Origin: Cyclaneusma minus
Lineage: Eukaryota > Ascomycota > Leotiomycetes > Marthamycetales > Marthamycetaceae
DNA: 64,000 bases
Direction of reading: 5' to 3'
Assembly (NCBI GenBank): GCA_037179335.1
Contig: JAKZHN010000012.1
Span: 1 to 64,000 of the forward strand
Below, piece by piece: positions 46,303-59,200 of this stretch. The translations under genes were made by a program, and so were the position numbers. Position 1 is the first letter of the stretch; each line of letters opens with the position of its first letter. The notes beneath the pieces are model-generated. The model ran no database searches and had not been told where the DNA came from. It was given only the letters and a program-made list of their open reading frames with translations.

Positions 46303-47285
46303 TCAGTAGATGCTGGTGTTGAAAGTGGGGCTGGAAGGAGTAACTTCAAGGATGGCAGGTCCACACAGGATGTTGGAATCACTGAGGTTACCGGTGTTGT
46401 CCTTGGTCAAGAAAGCGTACGACTGCCCGGAAAGCTGCTCAGGCACTGATGCAACAACCATGGTGTCGTTGACGCTGGAAGGCGCAACGGGGATGATGTC
46501 CAAACCGCTGATGAAGGTGACGAAGAAGTCGCCCTCAGGGATCATCTCAGGCATCAGCGTAACATCGGCAACGGTCGATGTAGGGAGGCCGGAGACAAGA
46601 GTAAGAGGTGGGTATGCCATGACGGGAAGAGCCTGGTTGGAGCTGGGGCATGACTTGATGAACTGGCTGGCGATGCTGTAGACAGCGTTCAAGCCCATAG
46701 GGGTACCGAAAACGTTTGCCATAGGGACTTCGCCGGTGGCGTTGCGCTCAGTAGCTTGGTGGAGGGCCTCAGTGACGAGAATTGCTCCGGCGGCGGTCAA
46801 GTAAGCCTTAGAGGTTATGTCTTGGGCGGCGCCGAGGTAGGCGGAAACACCAACACCCTCGATGACAGAGGCTAGAGCGACGAAAGACGCAGGGTCGGAC
46901 ATGGGGAAGTCGTATTCACATGCAGCGACGGGAGTGGCACCGGCAGCGGTCAGACCGGCCTCGAGGTACTGGACATGGCCTTCCTCGTCGTGGGCGATGA
47001 ACTTGAGCTGGTTGTAGAACTCGGGAGTGAAGCCGGCGTCCGTGAAGTTGTCGACAGACCACATGGAAAGGGCCTGCTTGTAGAAGACGTTCTCGAGATG
47101 CTCGAGCTGTGGGAAGCAGTCAGTAACGTGGAGAAGGCGAGTGTGGGCAAGAGATAGCATACAGTCAAGGCGTATTGGAGGATGTCGGCATCAATGTCCA
47201 TGGCCTGTCTCTTGCTCATGGTAGGGAGAGCAGATGATGTGGAGGCAACGGCCACGAGGGCAGCGGCGGCAGTAGAGAAATGCAT
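46303..47285 (-). CDS. Secreted ferritin-like (Rds1-type) protein
   Basis: Two exons, complement 47285-47163 and 47106-46303, give 308 aa; the 56-nt intron is GTATGC to CCACAG. The N-terminus MHFSTAAAALVAVASTSSA is a signal peptide, followed by a KR pair (25-26) that could be a Kex2 site. The mature part starts with the ferritin-like helices: LEHLENVFYKQAL, a GFTPEFYNQLKFIAHDEEGHVQYL segment in which Glu and His are the likely metal ligands, and two more Ala-rich helices. This matches the Ferritin_2/Rds1 group of fungal stress- and starvation-induced proteins. Metal binding and role are inferred from the family. N-glycosylation sites (NFT, NAT, NDT, NLS) support secretion. Confidence 0.85.
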
Positions 47286-48957
47286 TGTGGAGTAAGAGAG
47301 TAGCAAGTAAGAGTATGAGCAACGTGAAATGTCTGGAGTGGAGTCTTTCGGTGGATGAGAATGATGATGATTGATGAAGAAACTTGGTCGAGGAAAAGAA
47401 GAGAGCCGGTCGATGTACTTATATGAGCAGCGATCTTGCTCTTGCCGTCAATACAGTTGCTCTGGTTTCCAAGCAACAGCTGCCAAGTTGAGCTTCGCCT
47501 TCCGTTACGTCAATTGGGGCCTTCCCCGGGAAGCTGGCAGGCCGGTGGAAGAGACAAGTTGAGAGCTCGGCACTATTGCTTTGTTCCTTCTCGCAAGTGA
47601 GGGCGAGCTAGGCCCAGTGGCATTCTTCCTCCCCACAAATGCTCTCATCACTGCGCTTGGCCACTACCGGAGATACTTAGTCGCGCGAGACCTGACTATG
47701 TGATGCGCAAGGAACTTCCCATTCTTTGCAGTGCCCACATAGCAGCTGGAGCTTGTAATTCTCCGGGCTTCTAGCTTCCAAAGCTCTTGCTGCTTACCTA
47801 GCGATGCCGCTTGTAGTGACTGCCACAGCTGCTGTTTTGGGAAATTGAGCAGTTGACAATGGCATCGCGCGAGGCAAGCGTGCTCCCCAAGTCCCTTCCC
47901 GCAAGCCTCGCTCGTCATATGGAAGGCAACATCGAACATCGCTCTCAGAGAAACTGAGGCTTGGGGAACCGCTCTCGAGGAATCCGAGCCAATCTGGGAA
48001 GAGAGAAATCGAAAGCAAATGAAAAGCCCATTAGTGCTTGCTCACCGGCCTTGTGGGATGCATTAGCAGTATGCCACTCCGGCTGCTCATCCATCCGTCG
48101 CGTTGCTCTTCGATGGATGCTACGCTGTCGTCGAAATAATGTTCGGTGGGTCTCTGCGACAAGTCCATGTTCGCCAAGTGTGCGCTGTCATTCGTCAGAG
48201 GCCACTTTGACGTCGGGAGCGTCCACAGCCGGGAAGCTGGAGTCTTCGCCACTCCACCATTCTTCTGAATAGCTGCTTGCATGTCAGCATAATGCACTGT
48301 TTGACTATTGTCAGGACTGTCGTCCACCTGCTGGCGTGAATTCTATTCTTTGTATCTCTATGACAAATCACAGTTACTCGAAGTGCTCGTCATAGACTTG
48401 TCGCTTGTCAGCTTGTCAATACTAAGTACCAACTGACATTCCGATATAGGTACCCAATAGAAACATGCACTTGCTTAACCGACTTCCAGCTTTCGATAGG
48501 GGCCTCTCCCAACTTCCTTCTATCGGACGTGCAGAAATAATAAAATCTTAGATTTTGGGAAATTCTAGACTCTGGAAAAATTTTCGAATCCAAGTGGGAA
48601 TTGGGTTTACGGACTTCTTTCTTGCCGGTTATAAGAATAAGGCTCGTGAGACCAATATATAGGGTATTCGTGATCCGCAACAAATTCGTGCAACAGAACT
48701 CACTTTTTAATTTTTATGCAATATATAGCCACTCCATAGGATTTACGTGTAGTGTGCTAGGTGCTTGCAAATGCCGTGGTTCAAGCTTTTCATGGCTGCA
48801 TAAAATGGACCGGCAGATGGGAGTCGGAATGGCGCAGGATTCTATCATTCTGGAAACGATAAAGGCCAGTGGACTAATAGTGATAGTGCCAAGAATTGAC
48901 TGAAAATGGTACCGGCGCTGACGAATCAGCATCAACCAGTCAGTGACTTTCGGAAAC
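47286..48957. other. Intergenic, no gene recognised
   Basis: Promoter region of the ferritin-like gene (CT/AC-rich near 47300-47480) and about 1.4 kb without a supported gene. A frame at 48031-48327 (-) is open but shows no motif. Confidence 0.4.
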
Positions 48958-49029
48958 GGGCTTGTGGTTTAGTGGTATAATACTCCCTTAGCATGGGAGT
49001 GGTCCGGGGTTCGATTCCCCGCGAGTCCA
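48958..49029 (+). tRNA. tRNA-Ala(AGC): tRNA-Ala(AGC)
   Basis: A 72-nt intronless tRNA: acceptor GGGCTTG pairing with CGAGTCC, anticodon stem CTCCC/GGGAG around loop TTAGCAT (anticodon AGC, 48990-48992), T-arm GTTCGATTC closed by five GC-rich pairs, discriminator A. The third acceptor pair is G3-U70, the main identity element for alanyl-tRNA synthetase. Box A (TGGTTTAGTGG) and box B (GGTTCGATTCC) are intact. Confidence 0.97.
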
Positions 49030-49035
49030 ATAGTT

Positions 49036-49052
49036 GGAGGTTCAATTCCTTC
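49036..49052 (+). other. Orphan tRNA T-arm-like hairpin with a second box B
   Basis: Seven bases after tRNA-Ala lies GGAGG-TTCAATT-CCTTC, a complete 5-bp T-stem with 7-nt loop and a good box B (GGTTCAATTCC). No other tRNA parts surround it. It may be a leftover of a tandem tRNA duplication. Confidence 0.45.
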
Positions 49053-49071
49053 GTTATCTACGTATTATCTG

Positions 49072-49076
49072 TTTTT
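49072..49076 (+). terminator. Pol III terminator for tRNA-Ala
   Basis: First run of five T after the tRNA-Ala 3' end, 42 bp downstream, after the orphan T-arm. A longer T run follows at 49109-49118 as a backup. Confidence 0.5.
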
Positions 49077-52000
49077 GTTGAGATGTCTTTTGGGATAAAG
49101 CAGCAGAAGTTTTTTTTTTCTGTCATCTACATCTCATCATCGTCATGCAATGAATCGGATTTCTCTTGTACAAAGGCTTGCTAGGTAACAGGCTCTTTCA
49201 CTTTTGCAAACCATACTTGTTGCTTTCAAAGCCCTGATGCCTGTAAGGGAACAAAATGTAGAATGTGGGCTCATTGGATACCTCACCTGTCAGTGTCTTA
49301 AACGAATCGATAAATATCTTGTATCCTTACTCAAGTCCTACTAATTCTTGCTAGAAGGAAAAGATCTGGGGAGGGAAGAGAGTCAGAAGACTCGGTCTTC
49401 TCATGTCCTCCAAGTGACATGTAAATATTTTGGTCCAGCAGTCAGCATCTTGACATGTCTCATCATCTTCACCTCCCTGCGGACAGCCCTCGAATTAGGA
49501 AGCAGTGCGCTCCAAAACATGATTGAAGTCACCGAACAGCCAAATCCATAATTCATGTTTTACAAGTTGCAATTTCTCATTTCATACTCGATGGGCTTTT
49601 GTTGCAAATCCATACTGGTGATACCAGTTTTCTTCGAGTCCTATTACGAGCTGACCACTTACAAAAGACAGATGCTTCGATCCGTTCATACCAAGTTCTA
49701 CAAGCTTTGGCTCTACTTCTAGACCCCGAATTACTTCCAAATGTTTCCAAGTGCTTATCGTCCTGAACCCTAGGTTTAGTCGCATCAGTATATCCATGTT
49801 GGTGACACAAGTGATACTTGCTTCACTGCCGTCTGCCGTCTGTCACTACTCTAGATCTCAGCTGGAAGCTAGGGGCTATTGGCTGCTTTTTCTAATTGGC
49901 TAAATCCAAACCTGAGAGTATTTCAAACTGAATGACCCGTATCCCGCAACTCAAAGTATATTCATTGAATCATTTTGACAACTCTGATCAGTCATCACAC
50001 CGCAGGAAAAGCGATAACTGGGGGACTTCACTCATCTCTGACAACTGACGACTCTCATCACTCTCCACCGGAAGGGAAATACCAAAGCATTACCCGCCAA
50101 GCATAAGATTCCACGAATCCGGCCGGCCCCTCTAGCTAATCAGCTATATTGCAGCCACCTAAGACTCCAATACGGCATACCTCTCGCCGTCTCCCCAATC
50201 CGGTAGGGTAAATATCGGATTTCCAAGATCCTGGGAAGACCCGAGTAAGAATCACATCTATGGAAGCGAGTCTGCGGGTCTGATCCTGTGACCTCTGAGA
50301 GACCCAGATGGAAATGCAGGAATGCAGCTATGCATATGCATAATGCAAGCTTGCCTCTTGACTCTTCACTCAAATCGCCAGAGGCGAGAGAAGCAAGGCA
50401 AATCTAGCAACTAAGTCCAATTCATGAAACCTGAAGTGAGTCTTCCTCGATCAGCTAGGGTTTTCTAGGTTCTCACACCCCTCGCTCTCAAAGCAGGAAT
50501 TTCTCAAAGCTGACCATACCTCGATATCTTTCACCTTCCCATGGTTCTCACCTTCCCCAAGTTCGCCGTACGACACCTGTTCTACCATAACCTCACCACG
50601 TGTGCCAATCTCGGTGCACATTCAACCGAGCCACTCAGCCCCTCTCCCCCCACACCCACCTGCCACCAGTTCGTCATCCAAGTCCCAGAAATTCCATTAT
50701 CATATCACAATCACCCGGAGGCCGGAGCCCCGTCCCCATGTGGCATGATCCCAAGATGTGTACTACCGGATGCGTCAGTAGTCACCAGAAAATCTTGCAG
50801 ATTGCGGGGAAAGGGCCGAGCCACAACTGTACCGTGTCGCGTGGCCGCCAAAGTCGAGGCGGGGGGATGTCCGTATATACATATGTATGCCCTTTGGCCA
50901 ACGAAGATCCGGGTAGTCTGGGGTACATGATGCAGATGCAAGGCTGGCTCGGCACATATGCAATGGGCAAAAGGGAACCAGCAAGGTGGCTACGGCGTCG
51001 GCGGCTACCGCGATTCTCTGGCCCTCAGGTCCTCCACCCACTTCCCGTGGTGGAACTCATAGTCTTGGCCAGGCAGGAATCTTGGAATCCCAGCTCTCCT
51101 TCCCACCTCACGCAATCGCGTTTCTCCGCTAGGTACTTGTGCGCATAAGGGACGATATCATCATATCACTCACATCCTCACCACCCCCCAAGATCTAAAC
51201 GGCTCCACGCTCTACAATGCCGCATTTTTAATCTATAATCAGCCACTCTCATTCGACATTAACTCACTACACAACGAAATAACGCACACACCCCTCTCAA
51301 GGGTCTTCCCAAGAGTTCTTTTCAAAATTCTTCTTCGCTGCTTGAACTTCGAGACTAGGCTTATTCCCCCGACCTCCCCCATGTCACGCCCACCACCAAA
51401 AAGCCCTGCCGCCATCATCCAGCCAATCTGCTTGCTTCCCCCTTTTCGACTGACTGGACACACGCTTGCGCAAAAGTGGGAAAAAATGACACACCAACAC
51501 CCCCTGGGCCAGTAAGTAAGTGGGCAAGCAACCCTGCCATGCCTTCGAAGCAAAAGAACGCAACAAATTTCCTATTTCACGGACCGACCAAATCCCGTGG
51601 GACCAAACCCAACTGATCTTGTCTCTATATAATATGCCTCTCTCTGCCTCTCTCTGTCTTCCAAAAAAAAAATACAATATAAATAAATAGAAAGCGCGTC
51701 TTTCCTGTGAAAGATATTCAAGACAACAATCGTGAACATTCGATTCGTCGTAAACTGCGTGGAAAGATAAAGAATCTGTTGTTGTTTTCGTACGCAGCAG
51801 GCTGAATTTCGGAAACTGTCTTGCCGAACTCGCTGTGTGCCAAGGTAGTGTGCCACCCACCACCGCCACCTACTCCCACCCCCTTCTTTCTTTCCTGTAT
51901 AATTGATGTGCCGATATAACCACCATGTCGCTGCTGGCATGATCCTCGTCGTCGATCTCCCCGCCCGCGGCAGGGCTCGCATGGTGTGTCCGCGCATGCT

Positions 52001-52282
52001 TCCCCGGGCCGGCGCGGCTGATTCTTTCTCTCGGAATAAATTCTGATGAACGTGGCACTGATAGCCCCAGACTTGCTCGAATATCGAATAATGTCTCTCG
52101 ATAAAAACATCATAGAAAACCCGATTCGGCCAGAACCCTACAAGAAGAACACGTATTGAGTAAGCCTCAGTCCCTCAAAACTTTTTTTTGCGATCATTGG
52201 ACACGGGAATTGTGCACTCCCTCACAAGAAAATATGTTTTTTCAAAAGAAAAAAAAGAAACCCTGGTCAGAAAGTTACGCCT
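49077..52282. other. Long intergenic region, no gene recognised
   Basis: About 3.2 kb between tRNA-Ala and the 3' end of the RasGEF gene. Open frames are short, overlapping on both strands and without motifs. A CACGTG box occurs near 50597. I see no RNA gene, transposon or repeat. Confidence 0.4.
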
Positions 52283-55200
52283 CTAGGCCAGCCCGATTGA
52301 CGCTAGTCTACCACATTAGGCGGTTAGAGTTTGTATTTACCCCCAGGGCATACCTCGGGCATACCCCACATCTCGCTTCTCAGCATTCACATACCTCACA
52401 ATCTTCTCGTCTTCGCGCTCTCTTGGCTCGACCATCAGACTCTTATCATACATCTCGTGCACATCGCCTGCCGCTTGCATATTGCTCAGGATATATTCTT
52501 GCAGCTCCGGCACTGGTTGCAGCGGATATGGAACATTCTGGTACTGCTGGATATCACGGATGACTTCGGCTGTCTTGGCGCGCTTTGCAAAGTTGATGAG
52601 GGTCGATTTCTTGATGATACTGGGGATACCGTCCTCGATGAAGGTCAGGTCGGTGAGATAGACACCTGGGATTTGATCTCGTTAGCGAGGAAGACAGTCA
52701 GAGCAGGATGAGGTGAAATGAGTAGGGAATCAAATACCGAAAAATGGAATGCAGGGTGGATTGGCAAGGTGTAGTGATTCGCGGTATTCGCCAAAGTTCT
52801 TGGTGCTGTTCATGAGTCGTCGCATTTGTTCAAGCACAGTGATAGTTCTTGCGGGAACCTGATCCCACGTCCGCTTCAAGCGATGAATAGGGGCCGTGCC
52901 GAGCGCAGAGATAATGGATGTCAATGTCGAGTAGTTGTTCAAGCCGCGGCATTTCTAGAAAGAGTCAGCAAATGAGAGTATTATTTCGACGACAGAGACG
53001 TACGTCTGCAACGGCAACAAAGTGCTTGATGACCACCACGCGTTTCTTGACATCGAGCTGAGTCAGGATCATCTCCGCGACCCAGTTCGTCAGCTGGTTA
53101 GAATGCAAGATCAAAGCCTTGACGTTGGGTGCCGGCTCGGGGTCATTTTCGCCGACCTTCTTCTGCCATGTCTTGTTGAGACACTCCGTTGGTTTGATCT
53201 TGCCGTAGAGCTTCGACTCGACGATTGTCAGCTGTCGAGCAAACTCAGTGACATCGATATCCAAAAATTTGAGTTTGCGCATGTTCTTGGGCATGATTGG
53301 TTGTGGGGTATTCTGGCCCAGCGTCAAGACAAGACCCTTTCCTGTATCTTGTCCCCGCAGGCGCTTCTCAAGGATCGTCATCAGAGGCCCGGAGCCAGGA
53401 GTCTCGGTCGTCTTCACCGTATCTCTGGCAAAGGTATATACGTCACGGATGAGTTGCTTCGTTTCCTCGCTCTGGTCTTCCATCCAAAAATTATCGAACC
53501 AATTCTTCAGAATGTTCACAACTCTGAATCTGATCGGTTTCTGTTTTCGATCCCTCCAAACCTCGTAATCTCCTTGCGCCAATCCCTCAGGTGGCTGCAC
53601 TTGAAATCTCCGTACGAGCATCTCAAACAACTCCCGTGCCGTCGTGAAAGATCGATATGTGAGTAGGAATGTGGCATTAAAGTTGGAGTCTAGCTTGTCG
53701 TGACGAGTAAGCTGTTCCACAAGGGCAAGTAGCGTACCACCCTTGAGGGTTGGAGGTGTTGCTTTCATGTCGTAGGATATATCGGCTTCATGATCCAAAG
53801 TTAAAAAGTCAGGCGTTTCATCATTAGGGTTATTTCTGACGAGGCCAGGCGGTGCCGGATCTTCTCCAAAGAATTTCTTGACTTTCGAATTCTCCCCCTT
53901 TCGGTATGTAGATGGTAGCGGATCCAGACCTTCGGAGAAAGAGGCGGACTGGCCAATAACACCCAGTCCCGGAGGTCGAAGACCTTGCAATCCCCCTCGC
54001 GAATCATTTCGCTGGTGTGAACGGTCATATGGCATGCTTTCGCCCCGGCGCGGATCACGAGATCGGTACTCTTCTCGAGGAGGAGACCTGGGCTCTTGTT
54101 GAGAAGTCATCTGGACTTGCTCTCTTAGTAGCTGCAGACAGAAACCAATATGCGAAGCGTTCGTCTCCAATAGCCGCGCGCAGGTTCGTACATAATTCAG
54201 GCGGTCTTCCAACGAGTCTCCGCGAACTTCGGTCCATTCGTCTCCGAGCGGTCCAGCAACAGCCTGGCATCCCATGATTAAATCTGACATGTTATCGTAC
54301 AAGCTTTGCTTATGAGTGCCAAAGTCGAGCAGTTGAGGATTCTGAAAGCTGGTACCCAGGGACGAGAGGTTTATCGACTCGATAGCTGAGAGCCATGGCT
54401 TGAACATTTCCAAGACCTTGCCGCCAGCAGTGCATACATTATTCGAAATCAATTCGTGTCGGTATGGCGAGATGATCTTGTCAGTGACAACGAGGTGTTC
54501 CTCCAGCCGTCGTATACTTGAAATGAGCATCCTCTTGAGATCGTCAAGTCGTTCAGTCAAATTCGCATCGAGAATAGCTGTTGGTTCCGGTGCAGCATCG
54601 TCTTCATCCAAGAAATTCGAAGTCATAGGGTCTCTGGATCCAAGACCGTTGTTCTGCCAATTTCCACCAGTTGTACTACCAATGACAAAACCTGGCAGTA
54701 GTCGAGGAATATCCTCCCCTCTCTGTTGCCTTGCCACTTCGACGTAGCTAAAAACACCCTGTAAAACACCATCGGCTTCCTGTAGACACTTCTGGTACGA
54801 TTCCGCGTTCGGCCAATCGGCTGCAGCAATGTGCGAGGAGATGACAAGCTTCGAGAATTTCGACATCATATCGCGGAAATGGGGATACAGAGCTTTATTC
54901 GTTGAGATAATCGAGGGTTGACCAGAATGGTTGTCTGTTGTCCCTGAACCAGCCGCTAGCAGTAACCGCAAGTGGTCAGAGATATCCTCTGCCTTTCGCA
55001 CATATTCCGAACGATTGCCATTGTTGATGACATCTCGATACCGGTCGATGGCCTGCTTCATGTTCGCTACTAGCCTATTCCACGTAAGAGGAGCAGCTGC
55101 ACCATCATCGAAAAAGGATCGTGGTAAATTGGCTGCGCGCCCGGCTGCGTTGGATGTGAAGGTTAGGGAAGGTTTGATTGCAAGGCCGCTCGATTGGTTG

Positions 55201-56270
55201 GTAGTAAAGGTGTCTGTCCGCGCGCGAGAGACTGATGACATACCGGATATAGAATCCATGGAAGTTGCAGGCGAGACTCCGTTGGAAGCAAGTGATCGCT
55301 GTCTTCGTGGCTACATCGAAAGTTAGGAATTGCAAATCAGGGATTGGGACTACAGCATTAGCCTTACCAGACCCGACAACATCAGAGCCTCTCCTTCCAA
55401 TTCTGACGCCGAATCGCCCGTGTCGTCCTCCTCGTCTTGCATATAACCCCGTGCCATCAGCTCAGGAGGTGGCCGCGACTTGTCAGGGACACTAAAATTC
55501 ATGCGATCTCGCGGGCCGCTTTCGCTGGTCGAAGAAGGCGATTCCAATGGTAATTCCATGCTACTTTCACCGGTCATTGTGTTGAAGTAAAACAAACGGC
55601 CGTCCGGTGTTGCCTGCGGTATCCAAAAATCGGCTCGCGCCTTCTCAACAGTACTCGTTCCCTCCATGGGCAACTGCGACAAGTCGTCCCTCTCGGAATC
55701 GGCATCCTCGTCATCGTACTGGTCATCGTAATCATCTCCATCATCGTCCTCGTCGTCCTCATCATCCAAATGATCGTACGGCTGCGGCCGGCCCTCTAAT
55801 ATATCGTCCGGACTGGCTATAACCTGACAATAATTGCTCGGAAACCATCCTCGCACGCCATTAATGACACCATCCCACCAGCCACTCTCCAGCTGCGTGA
55901 TGACCTGGATGACATCGCCTTCGTGGAAGCTCAGACTCGTCCGGTCGTCAGCCTCGTAGTCATACAGCGCACGCACATACATCACCGGCAGCGGCGCAGC
56001 TCCCGAATAGCCGTTCATGGAAAAGTGTTTCAGCAGCGATTGTGGAATCGCTGGCGAAGCTAGAGTCTGAGGACGCGCTGCACGGCCGCTGGCAGTGGCA
56101 GAAAAGGGGTCGAGTCGGTCGTCGTCTTTCGGCGAGTTCGCGGCCGTGGTGGACGGGCTGTAGTCCAGGAAGATCTCGGTCTGGTTGACCTCGAGGTCGC
56201 CGGACTTGGTGATCAGCGGTTCAGTCTGGCTGGTTTTGGGTTCCGAGAGCACAGAATCAGTCATGAGCAT
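52283..56270 (-). CDS. CDC25: Cdc25-type Ras guanine-nucleotide exchange factor (SH3, REM, RasGEF)
   Basis: Five exons, complement 56270-55368, 55310-53004, 52954-52738, 52665-52395 and 52307-52283, give 1240 aa. An SH3 domain lies at about 97-151 (ALYDYEADD, GWWDGVING, GWFPSNYC). A very acidic stretch and a WW-like segment follow (FWIPQATPDGRLFYFN, about 216-241; the second Trp is missing). Then come a long helical region, the RasGEF N-terminal/REM domain (about 823-950, TLLALVEQL, FLLTYRSFTT) and the catalytic domain (about 980-1225) with the family signatures HFVAVAD, NPPCIPFFGVYLTDLTFIEDG and EPREREDEKI. It activates Ras upstream of cAMP-PKA or MAPK signalling at the plasma membrane. The last 8-codon exon gives the RLASIGLA end, close to the usual Cdc25 tail; without the last intron the protein would end in GMPWG instead. 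Confidence 0.93.
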
Positions 56271-59200
56271 GGTGAGCTGGGACTGCTCTACTGCGCCCGA
56301 GTCATCATGGTGGTGGCAGACAGGCTCGGGTCGAGATCAGGGTGACAAGTTCAGCGGGCGGTGGCGTGCTGTTGCGCGGCTGGAATGCTTTGGAGCACTG
56401 AGCATGGAGAGGCAAGAATGAGATCAGGCGGTGGCCGGAGTCGTTTCGATGCAGCTCTCTCTGGGCGGGTATTTGGACCAGTTTCCACTTTGGGCGGGTA
56501 ATGGACACCGGCGTGGAGGCTTGGTCGGCCGGCGATTGGATGTGGTGCAGCAGCGTCTGCTTCTGGCACGCGCGGCCAGGGCTGAACAGCGGGCGCCTTT
56601 GGATTTGATGGGTACTAAGGTTGACAGCAAGTCTTGCAATGCAGCTCTGTTCTCGCACGAAGGATGCTTCTCAGGATTGGGGGGAGGAAGAGAGAAAGGT
56701 GGCCGCTGGGCTGTCCTCTCGCTGAGAGGTTCCGGGTGTGTGGGCTCTGGTGCACTCTGCGCTCTTTTCGTGAGGCTAGAACGAAAGTGCTGTGGAGAAT
56801 GGGCCCTCAGGGTCAAGGAACTGAGACTGGGGCAATGGCGGCCGCCGTGATAAGGGCTCCATATCACATCTCCATGTCATTTAGTCTGCTCCTGAATGCC
56901 CACGACTGCTGACCACCTCGTCGACTGGTATTTTTGTCATCCATATTCCCGTCTATTTATTTAGATTGTACAGATTTGTTTACTCGCTACGGGTTGTGTG
57001 CGACGGTCTTTGCGACAGGCATCCTCTCGCTCAATCGCCGGGCGCTCAAATGCCGACCCCTTCGAGACTCGGTCTTGGCTGCGGCAGCGAAGAGCGAATA
57101 AAGGCCCAGCTGGCATCGCCCCGCGCTTCGATCCAACTCTGTGGCACCCGAGAGACACCAGCGATGTTGGAAAAGGCACGAGTACTCAGTCCAGTACCTC
57201 CACGGTCAGAAGCACATCAGAGCACTGTCATGCGATCCTGACGATCGCCAACTCTGACCGCGATCTCCCATTACCTATTTGACGCCAGCATTGCGCAAAA
57301 GAGCCGTAGCAGAGAGTCTCGATCGAACTGAAACGGGAGATGGACAGTCGCACGGCTAAGGGCCAGCTAAGACCTTGGAGCGGACTTAGCCCCAAGCCTC
57401 CCGTTCCTTTGTATAAGGAGGCCGAAAGCAATTCCACTTTTAATTGTGCAATCACACTCGTCACATTATGCAGACTACCAAGCTTCCACTCGCCAGATTC
57501 GGGGAACCTCTGAGCCAAGACCACCCGCGGCTGGTGCCGCACAAGACCCAGGGGGCGTTAATGGGTCCTCCCAGGATGCTGTGGCACGCAAGATCACGAT
57601 GCTGGTGTCACCGTCAGCGTGACGGGCAGACTGAGGGATTCAACTCATCCTCGAGTACCGCTAAACATCCAGGATGAAAGCAAGCGATGACAATCCACCT
57701 GTGCAATTAAAAATAACCCGACAACGACCCACACGATGATTAGAAACGGACCAAAATCGAGTTTCGGATTTGTAACTTCAACTTGGATGATGAAGAGCAA
57801 ATTGAACTGAAAATAAATTGGAGAAATGGAAGTCGTGCTCAACGACTTCACAGTCCCACAACCTCAAGATCTCTTTTGCCCCGGCATCCACTGATTCAAG
57901 AGCCACCCGGCCTCGCGATGACAACGTCGAAAAGAAGCTCTGAACTTCAGAGTAAAATTGTGAACTCTGCTTCTCCAACTTCTCAAGTTCCAAGTCCCAG
58001 CTCACCGTCTTCAAAATCCATCAGTTCGTTCAGAACATGTTCAGTTGGTCTAGACTGAAGGGACCCGGCCGGTGGGAACTGTTGATCTGATCCATGAGCC
58101 CACCAATGCCACGTGGCTGGCTAGTCGGGGTGAGAGCAAGGGGGTAGCGACAAGGATGATGGAGAACTTTTCAATTGACCCTCGAAGCTTCAAGCGACTC
58201 TTCTGCTTTGGGAATGGATAGATTTGGGTAATGTAAAGTGGTACTTATAATAGGGGGTAGCTATTGCGGGTTACCAAGGTAACTGGAGTAGAGCAGCAGA
58301 GAGCAAAGCAATCAATTTCAATGTTCGGAATTTGAAATTCTGGGAGGGCTTGGGGACGTACAAGCCCTCCACATGCTCTAGGTGAAAAGCACAAAATGCA
58401 TATAAAATTCAGAAAACGAAATCAAATGCACAATATACCACCCCAAAACCGGGGAAGCACAAAGAGCACTGAAAAAGCAACTTGAACCATCCAGCACAAC
58501 TCACAGCGTGAACGACGAGTTTTTCCCGGAGCAAATATGCTTCAATGTGACGAAAAAACGGTGGACCTCAGAAATAAACGGGTCTTCCGAACAGATCAAT
58601 ACCGGGCCCCCAGTCACGCTAGTCCGCGGCATCCGGGAACTGGGTACATGTACAAGTCTGCTATCGTGGTGGGTCGTATGGGCCCTGCAGCACGCCTGCA
58701 CCAAACGCTTGGGACTTCACGATCCTCGCGGACCCGCGCTCAAGAGAATGATAGGGAATGTGAGAAGATGCCGAGTCCGGCACATCTCAGAGCGAGACGC
58801 CTCAATCAGGATACGAAGAGGTCTCGAGTACATACGAAATGGACGTGAGTATGAAAGGTGGGAAGGTGGTGTTTGCTTCAATCCTTTTAGGATCGAGGAT
58901 CCGATAGAGTAGCACAGCTTGAAAACTCTTAGCTGGAACCGGTAAGAGGGGTGATTTTCAGGAACGGATACTAAACGAGAACGTTGCAGCTTGTGGGATG
59001 TGACCGTTTTGACTTTCGTAACTTTTATTTTGATCAGCCTGTCCCTCCCCCTCCATTCATCAGATTGACATCAGAATACGACACCCCGCCAAGCGCTCAG
59101 ACCATTATTGAAGAAGAAGCAAAGAGACCGTCGACTTACATATATGCTCCTGATCAAAATGGCGTTCCGCGGATTTTGCGGACGAGCGACAACTGTACCG

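Noticed and set aside
48031..48327. 98-codon minus-strand frame
   Set aside because: Protein-like composition but no recognisable family and no supporting exons nearby.
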